From Clitoria ternatea (Eukaryota; Streptophyta; Magnoliopsida; Fabales; Fabaceae): a DNA stretch of 64,000 bases. A program made the translations under genes and the position numbers. The DNA is taken from assembly GCA_037962975.1 (NCBI GenBank), contig CM075670.1, forward strand, positions 234,006,242 to 234,070,241, given 5' to 3'. The number at the start of each line of letters is the position of its first letter. Positions within the stretch are counted from its first letter, which is position 1. The notes under the pieces were generated by a model. It ran no database searches. It was given only the letters and a program-made list of their open reading frames with translations, and was not told the DNA's origin. This document shows positions 11,001 to 22,606 of the stretch, in pieces.

Positions 11001-13379
11001 TTTTTGAGTATCTTGCTTGTCCTTCTTGTCTTCATCCATTGCCCCAATGTTCAGCTCACCAAGTGGATCTTTGTTGAACCATTCGTTGGTTTGTTCTCTG
11101 ACGGCTTCTTCTTCAATGTCAATTTTGAAGCACTGTTGTTTTTCTTTTGGGTATTTCATTGCATCAAACATATTGAAATTTACCTCTTCATCTTGCACTC
11201 TCACTTTTAACTTCCCATCATCCACATCAATAATTACTTTTGCTGTCTTCATGAAGGGTCTCCCCAAAATGAGAGGTACTTCTGCATCTTCTTCTATATC
11301 CATTATGACAAAATCTACAGGAAATACAAACTTGTCAACTCTTACCAGTACATCTTCAGCTATGCCGTATGGAAATTTCATAGATCGATCCGCCAGCTGG
11401 AGGGTCATCCGAGTTGGCTTCACCTCAAGATCTCTAATTTTTTTCACCATTGAGAGAGGTATTAGGTTAATGCTTGCTCCCAAATCCAAGAGCGCTTTTC
11501 CTACTGGTAGAGTACCAATAGTTACTGGGATTGTGAAACTTCTGGGGTCTTTTGTTTTTTGTGGCAGTGCTTTTTGAATGATGGCACTGCAGCCTGCTGC
11601 AAGCTCCACTGTTTCTTCAGAAAATCTCTTCTTCTTTGTTAACAGCTCCTTCATGAATCTTGCGTAGGTTGGCATTTGCTCCATGGCTTCCACAAAAGGT
11701 ATGTTTATTTTCAACCTTTTGAAGATATCCATAAATCTTGCAAATTGCCTTTCCTTGTCTATTTTTGAAGGGTTCTTTGGATACGGCAAGCTCTTCAGTT
11801 GTGGTGTTGGGTCGTCCACCTTCTTCTTCCCTTCTTTTATTTCTTTCTTTTTTTCTTTTTCAACTTCCTCCTTCAGACTTACATCATTATTTTTCTTTTC
11901 ACTAACTTCCTCTTTTGTTTCAAAATCTTCTTCAACTTTTTCTTCCACCTTGTCATTCTCTTTTTGTTGTCCAATGACCTTCCCACTTCTTGTTGTGATT
12001 GCTTTGCATTGTTCCTTTGGATTTGGGTGTGTATTGGCTCCAAATTGGGAGTTGTGATGCTCTGCGATTTGGCGAGCCAATTGCCCCACTTGTGTCTCTA
12101 GATTTCTTATCGAAGCATCAGTGTTCTTCTGGTTGGTGATTGAGACCTGCATGAATTTTTCTAGAGTGTCCTCTAGTTTTGATGTCCTTTCTGTCAATGA
12201 AGGACCTTGTTGATAAGGTTGCTGTCTGTTGGATGTGCTTGCTTCTTGCTTCCATCCACCATTTTGACTATTCCTCCATCCCTGTGAAAAATTATTGGGG
12301 TAAGCATTGTTATTGAAGTTACTTTGCTTACCTTGGTTATTCATATAGAGGATAGATTGGTCTCCTTGCTCTCCTTGGCAGTGTCTATTCTGATGCTCTC
12401 CTCCACAAAAGTCACATCTCATTTGTACTTGTTGGTTTCCTGTAGAGGACTGTACAGCATGCAGTTGTTGCGGGAGTTTTGCCATTTGCTGTGTCAGAAC
12501 TTTAATTTCTTGTGTCAAAATTTTATTTTGAGCCAAAATGGCATCTGTTGTATTAAGTTCCAGCACTCCCTTCTTTTGGACTTGTGTTCTGTCATGCTGA
12601 GCCTGGTAATCTGTGGATGATAATGCTTCAATGATCCTTGTAGCTTGCTCTGCATCTACTATCATCATGGTTCCTCCAGCTGCTGCATCTAAAATCATTT
12701 TAGTGTCAGCCTTTAAACCACTATAAAAGATATTTAATTGGGCAATATCTTCCAGTCCATGGTTTGGGCATTTTCTGAGGAGAGATTTGAAGCGTTCCCA
12801 TGCTTTACAAAAGGGTTCATCATGGCTTTGTTTAAATGTTGTGATATCTGATTTAGCCTTGATGAATCTGGATGGTGGGAAGAATCTGTGTAGGAATTTT
12901 TCCTCCACTGTCTCCCAGCTATTCAGGCTTTGATTTGGGTGCGACTGGAGCCATTCTTTGGCTTTTCCTGCAAGAGAAAAAGGAAACAATCTTAGGTATG
13001 CTGCCTCAATTACTTCCTGTTCAAATCCCATTGTTCCTACCAATTCATAGAATGTGGCCAAGTGAGTGTAAGGATCTTCACTGGACATTCCATGAAATTG
13101 ATGGGAACTAATTAAACTAAGGAAAGCAGGTTTCATTTCTATAGCCCTGATTGTATTTGGTATAGCAATGCTTGACTAGTGTCTAGGTCCTTGTTGCAAT
13201 GTGTAATCTCCAAGTGTTCTCCTTGGTGGATTTTGATTATTGCTGTTGTCATCCATCGTAACAGAGGAAGTTTGTCCTTCTTGGAGGTTCTGCTTTGCTT
13301 TCTTGATTTTCTTGAGGAACCTATCTATCTCAGGATCAAATGCAAGCTGTTCTTTTGTGCCTTGTCCTCTCAAGATCAT
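8052..13379 (-). pseudogene. Element A gag-protease-RT-RNase H-integrase
   Basis: One frame of about 1,775 codons runs from the ATG at 13379 to the TGA at 8052, broken only by in-frame stops at 13176-13178, 10611-13 (TGG to TAG), 9240-42, 8595-97 and 8136-38. I see no frameshift. Order: gag with a CCHC knuckle (CDFCGGEHQNRHC, 12380-12418), a Lys/Glu-rich linker, protease (DLGAS near 11485; ILGRPF), RT with YSGYNQI and FMDD (near 10205), RNase H, then integrase with an HHCC zinc motif and D-D-E residues present (WGIDF, SDGGSHF, QVELSNRE). Clade: Athila-like, with no second archaeal-type RNase H. The polyprotein would make virus-like particles, reverse-transcribe and integrate the RNA. The stops make it inactive unless read through. 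Confidence 0.92.
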
Positions 13380-13493
13380 AAATCAAGTACTCAAAATAGC
13401 AAGATTACTAAAAAAATTAAAAACAAATTGAAAACAAATTTATTTACTCTGTCTTGTCAATTCAATGCTAAAATATTCAAACTTAAATCACCT

Positions 13494-13510
13494 CCCCGGC
13501 AACGGCGCCA
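13494..13510 (-). other. Primer binding site, tRNA-Asp (element A)
   Basis: The plus strand reads CCCCGGCAACGGCGCCA, the 3' end of plant tRNA-Asp(GTC) as I know it, so the minus strand is a 17-nt perfect primer site. It lies 5 nt from the 5' LTR. Confidence 0.85.
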
Positions 13511-13515
13511 AAACT

Positions 13516-15206
13516 TGATGAGGATTTCTTGATGGATATTGGTATGAATGAGTTCAAATGAGAGAGAATCAAGTTTGTATAATATGAACTCAATGAAATG
13601 GATGTGCCAAGTTTAAACACAGAAGTTGTAATATAGTATAGTTGTCGTTCCACTGAGGAGGTGCTAGAATGAAGATCTTAGTTTGAATTGATTAGGCAGA
13701 AAGTTTTTGTTCAGATTTACTGTGAATGTTGTTGAACAAGAAACAGTAAATAACAAATAACAGAGAATAGCACTTGCAAAAGATAACAGTAAGTGATGTT
13801 GGAAAAATCAGTTTTGTAAAACAGGGATTGGCTTCATCACATCTTCACTTCTGTAAGCTGCATAAGTTTTCATATAAGTAAATTGAAAAGATAAGTTCTA
13901 CGTCACAATCAAAGTCATTTGTATCAATCCCTCGACTACAAAATTCATAAGAATGATTTTCAAACCGCTGATCCCTCAGTCACTTTGGAAATCATTCCAG
14001 CATTATCGATCGCTTATTTTGACGTTTATTGCGTTAGACACCATCCCTGGCTACCTACTCACAACAAGTATTTCTTTCAGATTCTGCTTTCAAAAGTCAC
14101 TTCCCAGCATACTTGAGAAAACTTAGAACAAGAAAATAGTGGTCAAGTACTTTCAGGCATTAAACGCAGAAGGAAATACAGAAACTTATCAAATCTCATT
14201 ACTCAATAAAAACTTACAATAGCATTACTTCAGTGTTGACTGGATTACAGCCAATCCCATAAGGGAGATTAGTTACTCATGCCTTGCATTTTCACCATCA
14301 AGGGAATGAAAACAGAAAATGGAAAGTGTGAATGAAAATACAGAGGATGAATCTGATGTATGATGTCTTTCTTTGTGTTTTGTTTGAAGCTTGATTTATA
14401 GGAGTTTAGGTTCAGCTTCTCTTGCCCACTTGCGTAGAACCCATGTAGCATCTTTCAGAGACTTGGTGGAAACAGAAGAAAGTGGATGAGTTTGCATCGC
14501 ATCATTGGTGAATAAAGAATTAAGAAACCCATGCTGTGTGAGTCACGCTTGAGCTTGATGGTCATGCTCAAGCGTGAAGGGCTCTGATGCTGTTTGATTG
14601 TCTTGCGCTTGAGCTTCCTTGACCACGCTTAAGCGTGGTTCCTTTGTTTAGCATATGCTTGATCCTTCGCTTCAAGCTGGGCCTGTTACGCTTTAAGCGA
14701 GCTCCTCGATCCAACAGATGTATTCCACGCTCAAGCCACGCTCAAGCGGGATCGAGTTTACGCCCAAGCGGCTCCTTCCCACGCTTGAGCGTGAGATGAC
14801 CCTGATGCTACTCCTTCTTCCATGTTGTCACGCTTGAGCTCCATGTTGTCACGCTTGAGCGTCAGTCATGCATGAAATCACGCTTGAGCGAGCTCGGGCT
14901 CACGCTCAAGCGTGAGAGGCTGTTGGTGTGTTCCTCATTATTTCACTCGGGTGCATGGACAACGTAAGCTTTAGTTTCCTCCACGCTCAGGCGTGTAGTG
15001 TACCACGCTCAAGTGTCCTTGCTTGATGCTCTTTGTTTCTTCAAGGCTCTTGACAATTTGTTCACTGATTTTCAAATTTCAAGCTTCTTTTCTTAATACT
15101 CTCTTTATAATCAAAATCATGCTCAATTATTTATCAATTTTGTTAAGTTATTCAGAAAATGGGTCTAATTGAGTCATGAATTTAATCATAAAATAAGCAC
15201 TCATCA
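13516..15206 (-). repeat. Element A 5' LTR
   Basis: 1,691 bp, partner of 2452-4153 with about 15 substitutions and an 11-bp shorter motif array (units at 14725 and 14736 only). The CTTGAGCG array spans about 14540-15015. A minus-strand TATAAAT near 14400 is the probable promoter. Confidence 0.93.
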
Positions 15207-15211
15207 GAGGG
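15207..15211. repeat. Target-site duplication of element A (right)
   Basis: GAGGG, identical to 2447-2451. Confidence 0.92.
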
Positions 15212-17110
15212 CTGAGCCACGTCATCTAACAAGGGGGAATACATCTTACTCGAGGCAAAGGGTGGTACTGTCGCCTTCGGACTCCTCTTCTAGCTTAAGG
15301 GCTAGCTACTCTTCTGGGAGCAAGGTGAGTGCCGACGGTTATTTCTCTGATGATGTGGCTTTTTACAGTGGCGCCTAGATTTTTAACCTTGCCATTCGTA
15401 AAATGGCTGGCGAAGGAACCTCTAGACAAACCACTATTCTTAAGACCACCACAGGGTGTAGAAATATGGTGGCACACCGGTTGGATTGGGTGAAACTCCA
15501 AGTGATGCACCCCTATTGATGAGTAGAAGATGAAGTTCATGAAATGGCATCCCGGCATGCCAAGGAAGACGAAGCAAGGCTTTCTATGAGGTTCACAGTG
15601 TTCATGGAAGAACGACTAAGAGAACGGTATTGGGTACTTGCACCCCGTCCTGCTGACAGAATATGCCATGCTATGCCAGACGATCGCTCCATGTATATGC
15701 ACGATTTTTTCTTCTTAAACATGGACGTGTGTTTTCCCTTGACGGAGTTCCAGATGAGAGTTTTGAGATTCCTAGAATGTGCCCCTTCCCAAGTGCATCC
15801 CAACAGATAGGGTCTTATTCACACACTGGAGGTGGTAGGAGAGCATTTCAATTTTACACCCACGGTGGCAATGTTTTTCGATTACTGCCAGATGGTATGC
15901 CAGGCAAATAAGAAGGGCAGAATAAGCTTCATCACCCTCTGATGCAACTCAAATCTGGTAAATTTTAAGGCCTACACGGAGTCTTCTAAGGTGGATGGTA
16001 GATCCTTCAAATCTTACTACATGAGGATCCGGGTTCAGCCGAACAAGCCGATCTTCTGGAAGGTGGAGGACAACCTCACTAAATTTTGGTGAGCTAGACC
16101 CATAAGCGCTTCCTGCTCACCTCTCAAGCTTACTTTATGGAGGAGCATGAACTGTCTCCCCACTCTATGACGGTGTTGGCAACCCTAAAGTCATACACCA
16201 CATCCTGTAAAGCGTTTTCCTACAAAAGTCTTTTTGAGAGTGATTTCATCTGAAATGAATATCTTAGTAATTCACAATTCCTTGCTTTCAATCATCTGAT
16301 TGTTGATATTTATTGTGCTTGAAACTAATTGTATTTTTTATTTGTTTACGTAGAGCAAATAGAAGAGCTATCCCCCACCATGAACAAGTTAAAATCTATG
16401 ATCGTTGATACACGCTTGTCCGCTGGAGAAAAAAATATTCAGCCAAAGAGAAATGCTGTCAGGGCACAAGCTGAAACCTTCCTCCTAACCTCATCGGTGA
16501 CTGGTGAGATCCCTTTGAAAGAGGGAAATGGCAAGGCCGGGAAATCCAGTGAGCAAGCTGGGTAACCCCAAGCTAAACTAGAAAAGAAAAGGGAGAAGAA
16601 GAAAAAGAGGAACCCCATCACCTTCATCTAATTAAAAAGCAGAAGACGATGGAGGACACCGGTATGACCAACGCTTCGAAGGGGAAAAAGGTGGTAACCG
16701 AGACCGTGGCTACTCCCACACCTACTACTAAGGCAGAGCCAAAGCCACTACCTCATTTCTAACGCATTCCTCATGTATGAGTGGCTCATGCTTACCGCAT
16801 TTTCAAAACCAAACTACAAGCTGACGCCAACATTAAAAGTTGATGAAATCAAAGAGGCCTGCAAGGATGGGATGTGGCAATTAGCTGAGCCATCCAGCCT
16901 TATTAACTCTTTGAGCAAGCTGGCAGACAACGTCACTGAAGCTGACAAATTAAATTTTTAGGTGGAACAACTAACAATTGCCTCCGCGAAGGACAGGGCC
17001 ACCATAAAGCTCACCGAAAACCGTCTGAAATCCAAAGAGTACGTCGAAAGACTAGAATCAAACGTCGGTGAGCTAAAATATACTGTGAAGACACTGGAGG
17101 GGATAGTGTC
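15207..17110 (+). pseudogene. Antisense gene of the Tat-like remnant, rest of gene
   Basis: Continues the frame opened at 2346. Residues such as YFSDDVAFY (near 15340) and VAHRLDWVKL (near 15470) match the intact gene in element G (YLSDDVAFY, VAHRLNWEKL). The next block, with residues like CHAMPDDRSMYMHDFFF, also matches. Stops and frameshifts follow. An intron lies between a GTAAT donor near 16270 and a TTTACGTAG acceptor near 16353, the same position as in G. After it come a Lys/Glu-rich exon (16360-16560) and a coiled-coil part with heptad-like Leu, Lys and Glu (about 16780-17100). The gene is cut at 17110 by array B; its 3' end is lost. Confidence 0.75.
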
Positions 17111-17296
17111 TGATGAATGCTTATTTTATGATTAAATTCATGACTCAATTGGAATCATTTTCTGAAAAATGTAACTAGATTGGTGAATAACTGAGCATGA
17201 TTTTGATTATAAATAATAATGTGTTAAGTAAATAAGCTTGCTTTGAAAACTATTGAAGAAAGGTTCCAAAATAATAATGTGTTAAGTAAATAATAG

Positions 17297-17968
17297 AACC
17301 TCACGCTTAAGCTTGACCTCGAGCGTGCTTGAGCGCAACCTTGTTGAAGAATGAAGAAAACAAAGAAGCATCAGGATCCTCTCACGCTCAAGCGTGGGAA
17401 TGAGTCGCTTGAGCGTGAGCCCGAGAACGCCCAAGCGAGGAGCAAGCGTGATCATAAGCGTGGGCATGAGCCCGAGCATGCTTAAGCGTGGCGCGAGCGT
17501 GAAAGACAAAAGCTGAAGAAAAAAGGGACTCGCTTAAAGTGCAACAGGCCCAGCTTGAAGCGAAAGATCAAGAACCTCCTAACGCTTGAGCGAGAAAGGG
17601 AGACGCTCAAGCGTGAGCCCGAGCGCGCCTGAGCGAGGGTAAGCGAGGAGCAAGCGTGAGAAGGAAAGGAAGCCATGCCTGAGCGTGGCTTGGGCGAGGA
17701 ACATATATGTTGAAGTGCTCGCTTAAGCGTGACAGGTTTAGCTTGGGCGAAGATGAAAGAGTATCAGGAAATGTCTCACGCTTGAGCGAGACAAGGAGGC
17801 GCTCAAGCGTGAACCCGAGTACGCCTGAGCGTGAAGTAAGCGTGGATCAAGCGTATGCTAAACAGAGGAACCACGCTTAAGCGTAGTTAAGGAAGCTCAA
17901 GCGCAAGACAACCAGTGAACATCAGTACCCTTCACGCTTGAGCGTAACCACTAAGCTCAAGCGTGACT
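17297..17968. repeat. CTTGAGCG near-palindrome array in B LTR 1
   Basis: More than 25 units of the CACGCTTAAGCGTG / CTCAAGCGTGAG type in both orientations. Several parts align with the array in A's LTR read on the other strand, for example the block around GGAAGCTCAAGCGCAAGACA. Confidence 0.85.
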
Positions 17969-18108
17969 CATGCAGTATGGGATTTTTCAATTTAATATTC
18001 ACCAATGGTGCGATGCCGACTCACCCACTTTCTTATGTTTCTACAAGTCTCTGAAAGATGCTGCATGGGTTCTACGCAAGTGGGCAAGGGAAGCTGAACT
18101 ATAACTCC

Positions 18109-18115
18109 TATAAAT
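18109..18115 (+). promoter_or_regulatory. Probable TATA box of B LTR 1
   Basis: TATAAAT in ACTCCTATAAATCAAGC. The same box occurs in every A and B LTR at the same place (near 23605 and 29099 in LTRs 2 and 3). The transcription start is inferred only. Confidence 0.5.
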
Positions 18116-18983
18116 CAAGCTGCAAACAAATCATCAAGGAGATCCATCATCAGATTCATCCCCTGTATTTCACATCTTTTCCATTATTTTCTGTATGCAT
18201 TCTTTTGATGGTGAAAATGCAAGGCATGAGTAACTAATCTCCCTTATGGGATTGGCTGTAATCCATTCAACACTGAAGTAATGCTGTTGTAAGTTTTTAT
18301 TTAGTAATGAGATTTGATAAGTTCTGTATTTCCTTTTGCGTTTAATGCCTGAAAGTACTTGATCACTATTTTCTTGTTTTAAGTTTTCTCAAGTATGCTG
18401 GGAAGTGACTTTTGAAAGCAGATCCGAAAGAAATACTTGTTGTGAGTAGGTAGCCAGGGATAGCGTCTAACGCAATAAACGTCAAAACAATCGATCGATA
18501 GTGCTGGGAAGATTTCAAAGTGACTGAGGGATCAGCGGTTTGAAATCATTCTTATGAATTTTGTAGTCGAGGGATCGATACAAATGACTTTGATTGTGAC
18601 GTAGAAATTATCTTTTTGATTTACTTATATAAAAACTTATGCAGCTTACAGAAGGTGAAGATGTGATGAAGCCAATCCCTGTTTTAAAAAACTGATTTTC
18701 CCAATACCATTTACTGTTATCATTTGCAAATTTTATTCTCTGTTATTTATTACTTTTTCATTCAACAACATTCACAACAAAACAAACTAAAAACCTTCTG
18801 CCTAATCAATTCAAAACTAAGATCTTCATTCTAACACCTCCTCAGTGGAAAGACAACTATACTATATTACAACTTCTGTGTTTAAACTTGGCACATCCAC
18901 TGCATTAAGTTCATATTATACAAACTTGATTCTCTTTCAATGAACTCTTCAATATCAATATAATCAAAAACCTTATCAAGTTT

Positions 18984-19000
18984 TGGCGCCGCAGCCGGGG
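18984..19000 (+). other. Primer binding site (B unit 1)
   Basis: TGGCGCCGCAGCCGGGG, one mismatch to the tRNA-Asp complement. Unit 2 (24480) reads CCGTAGCC and unit 3 (29973) CCGCAGCC. The site begins 5 nt after the LTR. Confidence 0.8.
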
Positions 19001-19117
19001 AGGTGATTTAAGTTTGAATATTTTAGCATTAAATTAACAAGACAGTGTAAATAAATTTGTTTTCAATTTGTTTTTATTTTTTTGTGTAGTAACTTTGCTA
19101 TTTTGAGTACTTGATTT

Positions 19118-21064
19118 ATGATCTTGAGAGGACAGTGTACAAAAGAACAACTTGCATTTGATCCAGAGATAGACAGGTTCCTCAAGAAAATCAAGAAAGC
19201 CAAGCAAAACTCCCAGGCAGGACAAACTTCCTCTGATACAATGGATGACAACAGCAATAATCAAAACCCACCAAGGAGAACACTTGGAGACTATGCTTTA
19301 CAGCAAGGGCCAAGACATTTCTTAAGCATTGCAATTCCAAACACTATCAGAGCACTAGAAATGAAACCAACATTTCTGATTTTGATTAGTTCACATCAAT
19401 TCCATGGAATGTCCAGTGAAGATCCGTACACTCACTTGGCCACATTCTATGAATTGGTTGGAACCATGGGATTTAACCAAGATGTTATTGATGCTGCATA
19501 TTTAAGACTATTTCCTTTCTCTTTAGCAGGAAAAGCAAAGGAGTGGTTACAATCTCATCCAAATCAAAGTTTAAATAGCTGGAACATAGTTGAAGAAAAA
19601 TTTCTACAAAGGTTCTTTCCTCCATCTAGATTCATCAAGGCCAAATCAGATATTATAACATTTAGACAAGGCCAAGATGAACCTTTTTGTGAGGCATGGG
19701 AACGCTTTAAATCACTGCTCAGAAAATGCCCAAACCATGGACTTGAAGATATTGCACAGCTTAATATTTTTTACAGTGGTTTAAGGGCTGACACTAAAAT
19801 GATTTTAGATGCAGCAGCAGGAGGAACAATGATGACAATGGATGCTGACCAAGCCACAAGGATAATAGAAGCTTTATCCTCAACAGACTACCAAGCTCAA
19901 CATGATCGTCAGCAAGTTCAAAGGAAAGGAGTCCTTGACTTAAACACCACAGATGCCATTTTAGCACAGAACAAAATTCTGACCCAACAATTAGAAGCAT
20001 TGACCAAAAAGATAGCCAATCTTCCACAACAATTACATGTTGTACAATCATCACAACAAGGGCAACAACAAATGCCTGCAACATGTAACTTTTATGGAGG
20101 AGATCATCTCAATGAGAACTGTGGATCACAAGAAGCAACTGTATACTTCATGAACAACCAAGGAAGGTCTGGTAATTTCAATTCAAATTTTTCTAACCAG
20201 CCATTTCAGGGATGGAGAAGTAACCAAAACCAAGGCCAAGGATGGAAGCAAGAGCCCAGCTCTTCAAATAAACCATATCAAAATAATGGTCATTCTTTGG
20301 TGGAGAGAACTTCTAGATTAGAGAACACCTTGGAAAAATTTATACAAACTTCTTTAGCAAGTCAAAAGAACAATGAAGCATCGCTTAAGAACTTGGAAAC
20401 ACAATTGGGACAACTAGCCCGACAACTTGCTGAGAAACAGAAGCCTCAGTATGGAGCAAACACTAAAACAAACCCAATAGAGCATTGCAAGGCTGTGACC
20501 ACACTGACTGAGGAAATAACTGAGGAAGAAGATGGACATGATGCTATCATCTCTGAAGCAGTACCTCATAACACCAAAGATCCAGGGAGTTTTTCTATTC
20601 CTGTCACTATTGGAAATCTTTCAAAAAGTAAAGCTTTATTAGATCTTGGTGCTAGTGTAAATTTGATGCCATTATCCACACTTAAAAGTATAGGGGATTT
20701 TTCAGTAAAGCCAACAAACATGACTTTAAAAATGGCAGATCAATCAATAAAAACCCCTTATGGTATTGCTGAAAATGTTGAGGTCAAAGTTGATAAATTT
20801 GAATTTCATGAGAACTTTGTTGTCATAGATATGGAGGAAGATTCTAAAGTCCCTCTAATACTGGGGAGACCATTCTTGAAAGCAGCCAAAGTCATCATAA
20901 ATGTGGATGATAGAAAAGTAAAAATTCGAGTGCAAAAAGAAGAAGCTGATTTTGCTATTGAAGGTGCACTTGAAAAACAGAATGGAAGAAAGCCAAGGCC
21001 TGACTTAGGCAAGGAGGTGGAAAAACTCAATACTCTTATCCACCAACTCCATGACCCAACTTGA
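19118..21064 (+). CDS. Gag-protease polyprotein of non-autonomous element (B unit 1)
   Basis: A complete 648-codon frame whose N-terminus (MILRGQ..TKEQLAFDPE) is nearly identical to element A. Residues about 60-300 are the gag capsid region. The CCHC knuckle at 20084-20122 reads CNFYGGDHLNENC: its second Cys is Tyr, so zinc and RNA binding are probably impaired; unit 2 has the same change. The protease has DLGASVN (near 20640) and ILGRPFL (near 20862). The Lys/Glu linker of A is mostly absent. The last 18 or so residues resemble the pol C-terminus of A (VEK..DP), so the ORF looks like an in-frame fusion made by deleting RT to integrase. It could form particles or be packaged in trans. This is the only complete coding frame in the A/B family here. 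Confidence 0.85.
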   Translation: MILRGQCTKEQLAFDPEIDRFLKKIKKAKQNSQAGQTSSDTMDDNSNNQNPPRRTLGDYALQQGPRHFLSIAIPNTIRALEMKPTFLILISSHQFHGMSSEDPYTHLATFYELVGTMGFNQDVIDAAYLRLFPFSLAGKAKEWLQSHPNQSLNSWNIVEEKFLQRFFPPSRFIKAKSDIITFRQGQDEPFCEAWERFKSLLRKCPNHGLEDIAQLNIFYSGLRADTKMILDAAAGGTMMTMDADQATRIIEALSSTDYQAQHDRQQVQRKGVLDLNTTDAILAQNKILTQQLEALTKKIANLPQQLHVVQSSQQGQQQMPATCNFYGGDHLNENCGSQEATVYFMNNQGRSGNFNSNFSNQPFQGWRSNQNQGQGWKQEPSSSNKPYQNNGHSLVERTSRLENTLEKFIQTSLASQKNNEASLKNLETQLGQLARQLAEKQKPQYGANTKTNPIEHCKAVTTLTEEITEEEDGHDAIISEAVPHNTKDPGSFSIPVTIGNLSKSKALLDLGASVNLMPLSTLKSIGDFSVKPTNMTLKMADQSIKTPYGIAENVEVKVDKFEFHENFVVIDMEEDSKVPLILGRPFLKAAKVIINVDDRKVKIRVQKEEADFAIEGALEKQNGRKPRPDLGKEVEKLNTLIHQLHDPT

Positions 21065-21077
21065 AAAATCTATCAGG

Positions 21078-21125
21078 CGTCAAGCTAATGACGTTAAACA
21101 AGTGCTTATTGGGAGGAAACCCAAT
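21078..21125 (+). other. Conserved two-hairpin element (B unit 1)
   Basis: CGTC-AAGCTAAT-GACG (21078-21093), a TTAAACAAGTGCTT spacer, then ATTGGG-AGGAAA-CCCAAT (21108-21125). It begins 13 nt after the gag-pro stop although pol has been deleted, so the deletion kept the stop-to-hairpin spacing. Confidence 0.8.
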
Positions 21126-22606
21126 CTTTTATGTTTTCTTTTCATCATGTTGATTTTACCTTAAGTATATTTTATCATAAGATTGAATTTTTCTTTTATT
21201 TTTCAGGCAGCTCATCAAATTCATCCCACTCATTATCCGAAAGCAAGTTTGCAACCCACATTGTTTAGCCTGGGGACAGGCCTTCTTTCTTAGGAGGGGT
21301 GAGACTTCATAGGCTGGACCAGGACCCTCCTCAAAAGGGCCTTTAGTAAGGGAACAGGAGACAGAGGATGACTCTTCTGAGGATGAGTGATGAGTTTACT
21401 GCTTTAGTTTTTAATTGCTTTAGTTTACTTAGAGTTGGTTTTCTTACTGCAGCATACTTTGAAAATTTTTAAAATTTTCATGCTTTTGGTTGATTGTTTT
21501 GATGCAAAGTCACATGCTTAACATATAAAAAAAATGTTTTGAAAAACCCAACCAGGATTTACAATTTTGGTTTCAAGAAAAGATTCTGAGTTAGTAATTA
21601 TTTTGAGGCAATAACATTGGTTTTGAGAAGGCAAATTAACTGATTTAAGACCATGAAAATGAAGGAAATGAACCATTACATTTGTTTGCATGCTTGAAAC
21701 CCTTTTAGAATATGGAAGTATGCCTTATAAACCGGTGAGAAGGGAGAAATTTAAACACTGAGAGTCTCATTAGAATTTGCTAAGTTTGCATTGCCTAATT
21801 TTCTGATCAATAATTTTTTCATAAGAAATTAAGCAAGGAAAGGATAAAGGCAATTTTGCAAATAAAATATCCCAGAGCCAAAAAGCTACCCTAAAGTATG
21901 CCCTATTCCTTGGTAGCCCACTTTTGAGTAAAATTTTTATTCTATAAAAACACCCTAACCCAAGCATGAGAAATAAAAATCCTACCTTATCAGCATGCGT
22001 AAATTTGATAAGAGCATAAAATAGTTTTGTCCAAAAGGGTCATGAAAGAAACAGAGGCAGAAAAAGAGAATGCTAAAAATAGTAAGTTCTCCAGAGATTC
22101 AAACAGAGTTAGAGAACTAGAAAAAGAGAAAGAAAGAATTCTGTAGCTTAAAAAGGAAGAAACCTCATAAACTTTGAAAAGTTTCATAATTTATGCTCTT
22201 CCTTATGCATGTATTTTGAACTCAAAGAAAAACCAAGAATTCTTGTTTAGCCCAGCCACATTATAACCTTAAAAGACCTTTTGATTCTTACTGCTCTTAT
22301 GATTTGATTTTGATTGGAAATGACTGGCAATGTTAATTAGGCAGTTCTTATGATGAATGTATGACACACCTGGTGAGAAATAATGAGAGTTCCTTATTCT
22401 TAATTGGTTACTTGGCTTGTGAAAAATTGAGTGGTGCATTGTAATTCAAAGGATTGGTATTAAGGATGTTATTTGCCTTAAGTTAAATTGAGATTATTGT
22501 CTTTCAAAATTTTGTCTGCAACTGACTCAGATTATTGAATGCTTGATTCCCTTTCCAAAACTCCTTTTTACTTGAGGACAAGCAAAAATTTAGGTTGGGG
22601 AGAGTT
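21126..22606 (+). other. B unit 1 3' region with third-ORF remnant and polypurine tract
   Basis: Codons ending at the TGA at 21388-21390 (..DDSSEDE) match the acidic C-terminus of A's third ORF, preceded by a GGGGACAGGCC block also present in A; the rest of that ORF is gone. About 1.2 kb of AT-rich non-coding DNA follows. CTTG-AGGA-CAAG (22571-22582) and the polypurine tract TTTAGGTTGGGGAGAGTT end at the LTR 2 start. Confidence 0.75.

Larger units (their letters stand above)
2452..15206 (-). mobile_element. Element A: full-length Athila-like Ty3/gypsy retrotransposon
   Basis: This 12.76-kb element lies on the minus strand, with its 5' LTR at 13516-15206 and 3' LTR at 2452-4153. Its order is LTR, tRNA-Asp primer site, gag-protease-RT-RNase H-integrase, two hairpins, an array of CTTGAGCG motifs, a third ORF in the env position, polypurine tract and LTR. 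The LTRs differ by about 15 substitutions and one 11-bp indel (about 0.9%), so insertion is recent, a few hundred thousand years at usual plant rates. It is inserted in exon 1 of the antisense gene of an older Tat-like element. Several in-frame stops make it non-autonomous now. Confidence 0.93.
17111..18978 (+). repeat. Array B LTR 1
   Basis: 1,868 bp, TGATGAATGC..CCTTATCA. It differs from LTR 2 at roughly 25 sites (about 1.3%) with no length change. Many differences are CG to TG/CA. It is about 170 bp longer than the LTRs of element A, largely through the motif array. Confidence 0.92.

Noticed and set aside
13494..13510. tRNA gene fragments at primer sites
   Set aside because: Only the terminal 12-18 nt match tRNAs, as expected for primer binding sites; no tRNA body.
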